This document shows positions 43,180-50,613 of a DNA stretch of 64,000 bases, piece after piece (within the stretch, counting starts at the first letter, position 1; each line of letters opens with the position of its first letter). Both the position numbers and the translations under genes were made by a program. The notes below the pieces were generated by a model. The model was not told where the DNA came from. It saw nothing but the letters and a program-made list of their open reading frames with translations, and did not search any database. The DNA lies in contig OY762510.1 in NCBI GenBank assembly GCA_963665935.1, positions 2,914,001 through 2,978,000 on the forward strand. Reading direction: 5' to 3'. Origin of the DNA: Syntrophus sp963665935. Lineage in GTDB: Bacteria > Desulfobacterota > Syntrophia > Syntrophales > Syntrophaceae.

Positions 43180-44732
43180 TGAATAGGATCGAAACAGTTC
43201 TGTCCTCCTTCATCGACCGGTCGATCGCTGTCGCCTTCCCCGGAAGAGCCCTAAAGCGGCAGATGCACAGGAACATCCTGGCCTGGAACAAACGAGCCGA
43301 GATGTACGCCGCGGCGAAGACAAGTCGCCTTACCGGACCCTGGCCCCTGGCGAACAGCAACGTCAACGACATCATCGCCGCATCTTCTCCGGCCCTTCGC
43401 GCAAGGGTCAGGCAGCTCATCCGCGATTTCCCCTATCTGGATCGGGCGGCCAACGTCATGGTCGACTACTCCGTCGGTTCCGGAATCATCTTCCAGAGCA
43501 CGGTTAAGGACGACGCTGGCAAGCTCGACAAGAAAACCCGCCAGAAGATTGAAGACGCCATCAACTGGTGGATGGACGAGGCCGACATCTCCGGTAAGCT
43601 CCACTATTACGAACTCATGCGTCTGGCCAAGCGCCAGGACCTGGAGTCTGGAGAGTTTCTTCTCGTCAAGACCTATCCGAGGGACCAGAACCGCTATATT
43701 CCTTTTTCTCTTCAGGTCTACGAAGCGGATTGGCTTTCCTCGACTCATGACAATTATGGATCTTCCGCCAACGGCATCGGCACTGATTCCGGCCTGAGGG
43801 AAACCCGCCAGGGCATCGAGTACGAAAAAGCCACGGGGAAAGTCACCGGCTACTGGTTCAGGGATCCGAACTATGGCGGGACAGAGGTCTATGTCTCCGC
43901 CGACCAGGTCATCCACGGCTTCAAAACCCTGAGGCCTCAGCAGCTTCGCGGCGTATCTCCATTTGCCGCGGGCGTCCTTGTAGCCAACGAACTCAACGAT
44001 TACATAACTATAGAGATCGACGGGGCCAAGATGGCCGCGAAGTATCTTGCTTTTGTCTATACCGAGAATCCTGGGCTCCGCCAGGACTACCTGGTGCAGA
44101 ATCAACAGCAAACGGATGGGACGATTAAAAAGATTGAGGAGATGGAAAACGCAATCATCGAGTATCTGCGTCCTAATGAGAAAGTAAGCCTGGCCTCCAG
44201 CAATCGTCCTGGTGCCACCTTTCAGCCCTTTGTCCGCCTCATCCTGACCATGCTGTCCATCACGACTGGAGTTCCCTATGAACTCATTTCCGGAGACTAC
44301 CAGGGCCTGAACTTTTCTACGGCCCGGATTGTCCGCAATGATTTTTCCCAGCAGCTTCGTCCCATCGCCGGCCGGCATATCCGGCAATTCTGCATGCCGA
44401 CGATCCGCACCGCCATCGATATGGCCGTCCTTATCGGCAAAATAGATCTTCCCGGATATTGGCGGAATCCCCATCACTATCTGGAAGGAGAATGGCAGCC
44501 GCCCGGAATGGACGCTGTGGATCCCCTCCGTGAAGCGAAGTCCCAGGTTGAGGCGATCAGCTTCGGCCTGAAGTCTCCCCAGGAAGTAGCCAGGGAACGG
44601 GGCAGGGACCTGGAGGACATCTACAAGGAAATCCTGGCCGCCCGGGAAATGGCCAAAGACATGGGCCTGAATTTCGAAGCCGCCAATACACCGGTCAAGA
44701 GCAATCCGGCCGCAATCATGAACGAGGACTGA
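43179..44732 (+). CDS. Portal protein, lambda gpB family
   Basis: 517 residues. Signatures of lambda-type portals: LTGPWPLANSNVNDIIAASSPALRARVRQLIRDFPYLDRAANVMVDYSVGSGI, then VYEADWLS, GIEYEKATGKVTGYWFRD, VIHGFKTLRPQQLRGVSPFA and YELISGDYQGLNFSTARIVRND. ATG at 43179 overlaps the gpW stop; GGGAGG is 9 bases ahead. The frame upstream to 43110 lies in gpW. It forms the dodecameric DNA gate of the head. Confidence 0.95.
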   Translation: MNRIETVLSSFIDRSIAVAFPGRALKRQMHRNILAWNKRAEMYAAAKTSRLTGPWPLANSNVNDIIAASSPALRARVRQLIRDFPYLDRAANVMVDYSVGSGIIFQSTVKDDAGKLDKKTRQKIEDAINWWMDEADISGKLHYYELMRLAKRQDLESGEFLLVKTYPRDQNRYIPFSLQVYEADWLSSTHDNYGSSANGIGTDSGLRETRQGIEYEKATGKVTGYWFRDPNYGGTEVYVSADQVIHGFKTLRPQQLRGVSPFAAGVLVANELNDYITIEIDGAKMAAKYLAFVYTENPGLRQDYLVQNQQQTDGTIKKIEEMENAIIEYLRPNEKVSLASSNRPGATFQPFVRLILTMLSITTGVPYELISGDYQGLNFSTARIVRNDFSQQLRPIAGRHIRQFCMPTIRTAIDMAVLIGKIDLPGYWRNPHHYLEGEWQPPGMDAVDPLREAKSQVEAISFGLKSPQEVARERGRDLEDIYKEILAAREMAKDMGLNFEAANTPVKSNPAAIMNED

Positions 44733-44735
44733 ACC

Positions 44736-46775
44736 ATGGACCCGAAAGAAGAGAAATCAAATCGATCCATTCCTTCAATGAATTACCGCAGCGCCCCTTT
44801 TTCCATCCGGGTGGACGGTCCGGCAACCCTGGACGAGGAAACCCGATCTGTAGAGATCATCCTGTCCACCGAGGCTCCCGCCATCGTCTACGACTGGGAT
44901 CGGGGCATTATTAACGAGGTCCTGCTCATGTCCGGGGCTCAGATCCCCGCCTCCAGGCAGCTCGTCCAGCTCGATGCCCACAGCCGCTATGACACGGCGG
45001 ACATCATCGGTTCCGTCCGGGATATCCGGATTGAAAGAAATCAGATGGTCGGCCGGGCCTTTTTCTCGACGGCGCCGGAAGCGCAGTCTCCCTGGATCAA
45101 GGTCAAGGAGGGGCACCTGACGGACTTCTCAATCGGTTACCGGGTCGATGAGGCGGTGTGGGTCAAGAAGGACGAGACGGCGGTCATCGAAGGCCAGACC
45201 TTTACTGGACCGGTGCAGGTCGTCACGAAATGGACCCCCAGGGAACTCTCGGCGGTCCCCATCGGCGCGGATTCAAACGCCAAGGCAAGAGCCGAAGCCC
45301 ATCATAATTTGAACAGTGTTGTCCAAAAGGAGGAAATATTCATGAATGAACAAATTCGAAAGATGCTCGAAAGCAAGGGGCTCACCGCCACGGCAACCGA
45401 CGAGGAGGCGATCGCCTTCCTGGCCGGCCTGGAAGCCCGTCAGGATCCGGACCCGGGTAATGAACCCGATCTGGAGCAGATCCGGGCAGAAGCTACCGGA
45501 GTGGAACGGGAGCGTATCCGCGAGATCGACGCCCTCTTGACCCGGTATGATTGCCAGGACATGGCTCGCGATCTCATCGTGGGCGGCAAGTCTCTGGAGG
45601 AATCTTCCCGGGCAGTTCTTGACGAGGTTCACAAACGATCCAAAAACCCTGGTTTCTCCGGCATTGTTTTGGTGGGCGATGAACGGGACAAGTTTAGATC
45701 TGCCGCCGCTTCCGCCCTTGAGCTCCGTGCCGGTCTGAATGACGCCGTCATCGTTCCCGGCTCAGAGCAGCTTCGCGGCTACACCCTTCCGGAAATGGCC
45801 AGAGAATGCCTCCGGATGGCCGGCCTTAATCATCATGGATCTGTCAAGGAGATGATTGGCAGGGCGTTGACCACCTCGGACTTCCCTCATCTCCTGGCGA
45901 ACCTCGCCACGAAGGCTCTGCAGGAAGCCTGGGCGCAGCAGCCGGAAACATGGCAGGTCTGGTGCGGCATCGGTTCGGTCAGTGATTTCAAGACCTATTA
46001 CGACAATGCCCTGTCCGAGCATGACGACCTGGAGGAAGTCGGCGAGACCGGAGAAATCAAGTACGGATCTTTCAGCGAAAAGGCCCCGGAAACCTACAAG
46101 GCGGCCACCTATGCCAAGAAGTTTCGGATCACTCGGGCCATGATCATCAACGACGACCTGGGCGCCCTGACCTCCATGCCTGCCCGTCGGGCTGAAGCAG
46201 CGGCCAGGAAGGTCGGCGACGTGGCCTACGCGGTTCTCACCGCCAACGGCAACATGGGTGACGGCTACGCCCTGTTCTCTGCGAATCACGCAAATAACGC
46301 CGCCTCCGGCCTTTCCGCCCCCGGGATCACGAACATCGCGGAAGCCATTCGGGCCATGGGCGTTCAAAAGGACATCGGCGGCAAGCGCCGTCTCAATATC
46401 CGCCCGGAATACTTCCTGGCTCCCAAGGCCCTGGAAGGAAACTCCGAAGTCTTCTTCCGATCGGAGCGGTTCGTCGACAGCAATACGGTCGCCACGGATT
46501 CAAGCCTGGCGGCCACCCGGGTGAATCCCTACAGCGGCTCCTACTTCAACCGTGTTTATGAACCCCGTCTTGATGACGATTCCACCACCGCCTGGTACCT
46601 GGCCGGTCCTAAAGGCAAGACCATCAAGGTCGTTTTCCTCAACGGCGTCCAGTCGCCCCTGCTGGAGATGCAGCAGCCCGGATTCACCATCGAGGGCGTG
46701 GAGTATGCCGTCTCCATCGATGTCGGTGCGTACGCCACTGACTATAAAGGCATGTACCGCAATGAAGGCGCGTAA
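44736..46775 (+). CDS. Prohead protease fused to major capsid protein
   Basis: 679 residues. Residues 1-190 are an HK97-type serine protease (S78-like): VDGPATLDEETRSVEIILST, His in LDAHSRYDTADIIGSV near 82 and Ser in GHLTDFSIGYRV near 132. About 200-330 is charged and scaffold-like (LEQIRAEATGVERERIREI). The rest is a coat protein resembling Mu gpT-type capsids (TSDFPHLLANLATKALQEAW, FRITRAMIINDDLGALTSMPARRA, DGYALFSANHAN). An internal ATG at 45342 with a perfect AGGAGG would give a capsid-only 477-residue product. Confidence 0.9.
   Translation: MDPKEEKSNRSIPSMNYRSAPFSIRVDGPATLDEETRSVEIILSTEAPAIVYDWDRGIINEVLLMSGAQIPASRQLVQLDAHSRYDTADIIGSVRDIRIERNQMVGRAFFSTAPEAQSPWIKVKEGHLTDFSIGYRVDEAVWVKKDETAVIEGQTFTGPVQVVTKWTPRELSAVPIGADSNAKARAEAHHNLNSVVQKEEIFMNEQIRKMLESKGLTATATDEEAIAFLAGLEARQDPDPGNEPDLEQIRAEATGVERERIREIDALLTRYDCQDMARDLIVGGKSLEESSRAVLDEVHKRSKNPGFSGIVLVGDERDKFRSAAASALELRAGLNDAVIVPGSEQLRGYTLPEMARECLRMAGLNHHGSVKEMIGRALTTSDFPHLLANLATKALQEAWAQQPETWQVWCGIGSVSDFKTYYDNALSEHDDLEEVGETGEIKYGSFSEKAPETYKAATYAKKFRITRAMIINDDLGALTSMPARRAEAAARKVGDVAYAVLTANGNMGDGYALFSANHANNAASGLSAPGITNIAEAIRAMGVQKDIGGKRRLNIRPEYFLAPKALEGNSEVFFRSERFVDSNTVATDSSLAATRVNPYSGSYFNRVYEPRLDDDSTTAWYLAGPKGKTIKVVFLNGVQSPLLEMQQPGFTIEGVEYAVSIDVGAYATDYKGMYRNEGA
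45328..45344 (+). promoter_or_regulatory. Internal ribosome site and start inside the protease-capsid gene
   Basis: AGGAGG at 45328-45333, eight bases, then in-frame ATG at 45342 (MNEQIRKMLESKG). This is the strongest translation start in the operon and lies exactly at the protease-capsid border. Confidence 0.75.
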
Positions 46776-46868
46776 TTTTTGATTCTCCCATGAGGTCGGC
46801 GGCTTTTCATACTGAGACGCGGTCGTCGGCCTCCCTACCATTAAGTCAGACCGAAGAGGAGTAAAGAA

Positions 46869-47231
46869 ATGGCTAAGAATAAAATTCAAGATGGGAATGT
46901 GATCCGGCTTGCCGTCGGATCCGGAGTCAAGTCCGGTGATCCGGTTGCAGTTGGGACTGCCCTGCATGGCGTTGCCCTGAAGGATTATTCTTCTGCAGAT
47001 GGCAAGGCGGAAGTGGCAATGAATGGTGTGTTCGACCTCAGCGTCCAGGCGGTTGATGGATCTGGCAATAGCGCCGTTGCCGTAGGGGACCAGCTCTATC
47101 TTTCCGAGAGTACCTCTCCCTACATAACCAAGAAAACAACCGGGAAATATTTTGGGGTCGCTTTGGAAGCGATCGCTTCAGGCTCTACGGCGACGATCAA
47201 TGTCCTGATTGGCGGTGTGGCGATCAGCTAA
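46869..47231 (+). CDS. Capsid cement/decoration-like protein (DUF2190)
   Basis: 120 residues: KNKIQDGNVIRLAVGSGVKSGDPVAVGTALHGVALKD, VFDLSVQAVDGSGNSAVAVGDQLYLSE and ALEAIASGSTATINVLIGG. It is a beta-rich DUF2190-type protein usually found right after major capsid genes, where it decorates or stabilises the shell. The ATG has GAAGAGGAG about 12 bases ahead. Confidence 0.8.
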   Translation: MAKNKIQDGNVIRLAVGSGVKSGDPVAVGTALHGVALKDYSSADGKAEVAMNGVFDLSVQAVDGSGNSAVAVGDQLYLSESTSPYITKKTTGKYFGVALEAIASGSTATINVLIGGVAIS

Positions 47232-47311
47232 TTGAAATTTGTGAACTACGGGGGCTGGCAGCCTGACGCCCCCGTAGCATCCCGAATATTTCCTGGAGAT
47301 AACCTTCGACA

Positions 47312-47557
47312 ATGGATGAAAACTACGACGGAATCAAAAAAGCGGTAGCAGAGGCGATGAGTGAATCAATGAAGGACTTCTACATTGATCGGGAAAAGCA
47401 TTACCAGCATCACGAGTTTCTCTCCGGCCTGATCGAGTGGTCCCAAAACTGGAAATCCACCTGCATGAAGGCCATTGCCAACGCCATTATCGGGGGAATT
47501 ATCTTCCTGCTTCTCCTTGGCTACATCGCCTGGGGAGAGAAAGCCTTTAGGGGTTAA
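47312..47557 (+). CDS. Small membrane protein, possible holin or endolysin partner
   Basis: 81 residues. A polar acidic N-terminal half (MDENYDGIKKAVAEAMSESM to HEFLSGLIEWSQNW) is followed by one membrane span (AIANAIIGGIIFLLLLGYIAW) and a short basic tail. The endolysin gene starts 5 bases later. A single-span antiholin, pinholin or spanin-like role is possible, but the family is not recognised. Confidence 0.65.
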   Translation: MDENYDGIKKAVAEAMSESMKDFYIDREKHYQHHEFLSGLIEWSQNWKSTCMKAIANAIIGGIIFLLLLGYIAWGEKAFRG

Positions 47558-47562
47558 GATCT

Positions 47563-48096
47563 ATGAAACCTTTCGATTACGCCTTCGAGCAGACCCTATG
47601 CCTGGAGGGAGGATATTCCGACGATCCTGCGGACCGGGGTGGAAGAACCAATTGGGGAATAACCGAGGCGACCTTAAAGGACGCCTATAAGCGGGGACTG
47701 ATCGGCACCAGTGACGTCGCTCAACTCAACAAGGATGAAGCCCGGATGATCTACAAAGCTGACTACTGGGACGCTTTGAGGCTCGATTCGGTCCTTTCTC
47801 CGGCCATCGCCGCGGAGATCTTCGACACGGCGGTAAACATGGGCAGATCAGCCGCAGTGAAGATCCTCCAGGAGGCTCTTAATTATCTGAGTGAATCCCT
47901 TGCCGTGGACGGCGCCATGGGAATGAAAACCCTGGAGGCGCTCAACAAATGGTCATCCAAGGATGAACGGGCGCTCATGGTCTGCCTCAATGGCTTCCAG
48001 TTCATGCGGTATGTTGGGATCATAGAAATGAACGCAAGTCAGAAACGTTTTGCCCGTGGCTGGACAAAACGAATCCAGACCTACAAGGAGGGATGA
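47563..48096 (+). CDS. Endolysin, glycoside hydrolase 108 family
   Basis: 177 residues. The N-terminal catalytic motif is TLCLEGGYSDDPADRGGRTNWGIT, with Glu 15 as the catalytic residue of GH108 muramidases, then LKDAYKRGL and EARMIYKADYWDAL. The C-terminal part, AAVKILQEALN to LAVDGAMGMKTLEAL, is a peptidoglycan-binding-like domain. No signal peptide, so it needs a holin; the three-span holin follows and the small membrane protein precedes. Confidence 0.92.
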   Translation: MKPFDYAFEQTLCLEGGYSDDPADRGGRTNWGITEATLKDAYKRGLIGTSDVAQLNKDEARMIYKADYWDALRLDSVLSPAIAAEIFDTAVNMGRSAAVKILQEALNYLSESLAVDGAMGMKTLEALNKWSSKDERALMVCLNGFQFMRYVGIIEMNASQKRFARGWTKRIQTYKEG

Positions 48097-48098
48097 TC

Positions 48099-48518
48099 AT
48101 GGCTTTTGATCCGTTGACCGCTATTACGGGCTTGATTCAGACCGGACTGGACAAGTTCATCCCCGACAAGATGTCCGAAACGGATAAGGCCAAGTTGCAG
48201 AACGAGATGACCATGTTCGTCATGAGTCAGGCTTCTGGAGAAGACAGCAAGTTCCGGGAATTTGTCCTGGCATATGAGGGGGATGCGGCGGCCCTCCCGA
48301 AACCTCTGCTCTACCTGCGCAGTATGATCCGCCCTGCCTTCACGATCTTGGTCGGCTATCTGGACTTTGTCTATTTTACTGCTGCTTCGCCATGGACAGG
48401 AGACCGCGGCGACCTGTTGAAGGCAGTCAACATGATTATCCTCCTCTTCTGGTTTGGGGAACGCGCCATCACCAATTCAGGGATCCTCGATATCCTTAAA
48501 AAGAAAGTGGAGAAGTAA
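48099..48518 (+). CDS. Three-span holin
   Basis: 139 residues. N-terminal amphipathic part, then spans near LLYLRSMIRPAFTILVGYLDFVYF and LLKAVNMIILLFWFGERAI with RAITNSGILDILKKK at the end, the pattern of the 3TM holin family (PF11351) that releases phage or gene-transfer agents. ATG 48099 is preferred to 48093, because GGAGGG then has normal spacing. It is coupled to the endolysin gene. Confidence 0.85.
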   Translation: MAFDPLTAITGLIQTGLDKFIPDKMSETDKAKLQNEMTMFVMSQASGEDSKFREFVLAYEGDAAALPKPLLYLRSMIRPAFTILVGYLDFVYFTAASPWTGDRGDLLKAVNMIILLFWFGERAITNSGILDILKKKVEK

Positions 48519-48523
48519 GGGAC

Positions 48524-48772
48524 ATGCCCGACGAAATCGACCAGGCGCAGCACAATGATGAGTTCTTCCGTTCTCAAGCACTGAGTTCCCATTATGAGCG
48601 GCTGAAGAATAACGCCGGCCTGCACTGCGATTCTGCGGGCGGGACCGGCTCTTCGGAATGCATAGACTGCGGAGAACAGATTGAACCGAATCGTCTCCGT
48701 GCCATGCCCACTGCCGCTCGTTGTGTCGCCTGCCAGTCGAGGCATGAGCGACTTTACGGGAGGGGAGCATAA
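48524..48772 (+). CDS. TraR/DksA-type zinc finger protein
   Basis: 82 residues ending with CIDCGEQIEPNRLRAMPTAARCVACQSRHE, the four-Cys zinc finger of the DksA/TraR family; the N-terminal half is helical and acidic. Small phage TraR-like proteins bind RNA polymerase in the secondary channel. Here it is in the late operon, so it may tune late or host transcription. The stop overlaps the next ATG. Confidence 0.85.
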   Translation: MPDEIDQAQHNDEFFRSQALSSHYERLKNNAGLHCDSAGGTGSSECIDCGEQIEPNRLRAMPTAARCVACQSRHERLYGRGA

Positions 48773-49083
48773 TGGGGCTCCGCGCAGACATGGCTGCCGC
48801 CCTGCCGGAGATGATCGAGGAGCTGGGTGAAGAGGCAACCTTCACTCCTTCAGGCGGAAATCCGGTTGCCTGCCACATCCTCATCGGCTTCGATGTCGAT
48901 CTGCAGCCTGACGGATTCAAGACAACCGCCTGGCAGTGTGCAACAGTAATCCAGGCCCTGCTCTCGGAGATTAAAGCTGGGCCAGACAAGGGCGATATTT
49001 TCACTCTCTCCGGGAAGAACTACACCGTGCAGAAGGTGACTTTCAATGACGGCCTGACCGTGAAAGTGGCGGTGACCCCGTGA
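48772..49083 (+). CDS. Head-tail joining protein (gpFII-like)
   Basis: 103 residues: LGEEATFTPSGGNPVACHILIGFDVDLQPDGF, WQCATVIQALLSEIKAGPDKGDIFTLSGKNYTVQKVTFNDGLTVKVAVTP. This beta-rich pattern is that of the phage head-tail joining family (lambda FII-like). It is coupled by one base to the previous gene and by GTGA to the next. Confidence 0.75.
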   Translation: MGLRADMAAALPEMIEELGEEATFTPSGGNPVACHILIGFDVDLQPDGFKTTAWQCATVIQALLSEIKAGPDKGDIFTLSGKNYTVQKVTFNDGLTVKVAVTP

Positions 49084-49685
49084 TCAAGATCTCCATAGAT
49101 CCCGTCAACCAGTCAAAGGTCAGAAGCCTCTTTTCCGGGATGAAGACCGTCGGCGAGAAAGTTCTCTCCCGCAGCCTCAACAAGACTCTCACCGGCGTCA
49201 AAACTGACGCTTCGACGGAGATCCGTAAGGAACTGAACGCGAAGAAAGCGGCCGTGGACGAAACCTTTACGTTGAACAAGGCCACAATCAAGAAGCTGAA
49301 CGCCTCCATTATCAGCACCGGCACGCCCCTGGCCCTGATCGATTTTGTGGGTACCAGGCAGACTGCCAAGGGCGTCTCCGTCCTGGTAAAGAAGGCCGGC
49401 AGCCGAAAGATTATCCCGGGGGCCTTCATCACCACCCTGAAGGGAGGACACAAAGGGGTATTCTGGAGGGACTGGCACGGGACGAAAAAGCCTAAGAATT
49501 CGAAGATCCGCTACGGCACCCTGCCCAGAAAATTCCGGCTCCCCATGTCCGAGCGATTCGGCCCCCGGGTACCGGACATTCTCAGCAATCAGCCGGTTAT
49601 GGATGCGGTCCTGAAAAAGGCTTCCGACCGACTCCATACGAACATCAATCATGAATTGGAATACGAACTGAGCAAATTGAAATGA
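49080..49685 (+). CDS. Minor tail protein Z-like (tail completion)
   Basis: 201 residues. The sequence MIKISIDPVNQSKVRSLFSGMKTVGEKVLSRSLNKTLTGVKTDASTEIRKE, TPLALIDF and a basic middle (WRDWHGTKKPKNSK) match lambda gpZ-like proteins that terminate and seal the tail. GTG start in a GTGA overlap; its stop overlaps the next ATG (ATGA). Confidence 0.8.
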   Translation: MIKISIDPVNQSKVRSLFSGMKTVGEKVLSRSLNKTLTGVKTDASTEIRKELNAKKAAVDETFTLNKATIKKLNASIISTGTPLALIDFVGTRQTAKGVSVLVKKAGSRKIIPGAFITTLKGGHKGVFWRDWHGTKKPKNSKIRYGTLPRKFRLPMSERFGPRVPDILSNQPVMDAVLKKASDRLHTNINHELEYELSKLK

Positions 49686-50167
49686 GCGACACGATCCGGG
49701 AAACCATCATCAAGGATTTCCAAACCCGCCTGGCAGTCATAACGATAGCCAACGGTTACAATACGAACATCGGAGCCAATGTCCTGCGGGCTCAAAAGAC
49801 GGTAGATCCAGAAGATCTTCCCTGCTGCGTTGTTTGGCCGCAAGCGGAAACAGCAGTTCCTTCCTATGGGGAGAACGACTGCACGATGCCCATTCGAATC
49901 GAAGGCCTGGCCGAATTCGGGTCGAGCAACCCTTCGGCCATCTCCGAACAGATCCTGGGGGATTTGAAGAAATGCATCTTCCAGCCGGCCAACACCTCAT
50001 CAAGGACGCCTTCAGGATGGACCCGGTCTCCCGATTACATCGACTCCCTGGCCTATTCCGGGGGTGGGACGGATTCCTATTCTGAGGAAGGACAGAAGAC
50101 CGTGGGGGCTTCTCTGCTCGTGGAGGTCGGTTACGCAGAAAAAATCGGCGATCCTTACTCACAATAA
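49682..50167 (+). CDS. Minor tail/terminator protein (gpU-like position)
   Basis: 161 residues starting with IRETIIKDFQTRLAVITIANGYNTNIG, the usual look of small siphovirus tail-terminator proteins, with LPCCVVWPQAET and a strand-rich C-terminus (GASLLVEVGYAEK). No catalytic features. Place in the operon, right after the Z-like gene, and start pattern support a tail-terminator or head-tail connector role. Confidence 0.65.
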   Translation: MSDTIRETIIKDFQTRLAVITIANGYNTNIGANVLRAQKTVDPEDLPCCVVWPQAETAVPSYGENDCTMPIRIEGLAEFGSSNPSAISEQILGDLKKCIFQPANTSSRTPSGWTRSPDYIDSLAYSGGGTDSYSEEGQKTVGASLLVEVGYAEKIGDPYSQ

Positions 50168-50185
50168 GAACCAACGGAGGAAGAA

Positions 50186-50611
50186 ATGCCTGGCTGTATT
50201 CGAGTAGAGGCCCCGATCACGATTGTCGAGGGCGGCACTTTCGACCAGATCTTTCAATGGAAGGTGGGTGATCCCGCTGAAGTGGTGGACCTGACAGGAT
50301 TTACGGCGAAGATGCAGGTGCGCTCTGCGGTCAAAAACGCCATTGTCCTGATCGACGTCCCCAACGCAACGGCCTCCTGGGAGGCGGATGGGGACACGGG
50401 CGTCTATATCTTCGACGATTCTGTAAGCCCGGCGACGGGGAACTGGAAGTGGCGGGTATACATCAACGATACCAATACCGCAGGGATATGCGCCGCCCAC
50501 GCAGACATTACCGGGGCCTATGACTTATTACTGTATAACGCATCCGGAGAGGCCGTGCTGCAGCAATACGGGTCCGCCTACCTTATGGCAGCCTGCACAA
50601 GGAGTGCATAG
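50186..50611 (+). CDS. Phage tail-associated beta-rich protein
   Basis: 141 residues: PITIVEGGTFDQIFQWKVGDPAEVVDLTGFTAKMQVRSAV, then GNWKWRVYINDTNTAG. The Ig-like or BppU-like strand pattern is typical for tail-fibre-associated proteins. The family is not certain. ATG follows ACGGAGGAAGAA. The fibre gene follows 3 bases later. Confidence 0.6.
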   Translation: MPGCIRVEAPITIVEGGTFDQIFQWKVGDPAEVVDLTGFTAKMQVRSAVKNAIVLIDVPNATASWEADGDTGVYIFDDSVSPATGNWKWRVYINDTNTAGICAAHADITGAYDLLLYNASGEAVLQQYGSAYLMAACTRSA

Positions 50612-50613
50612 CG

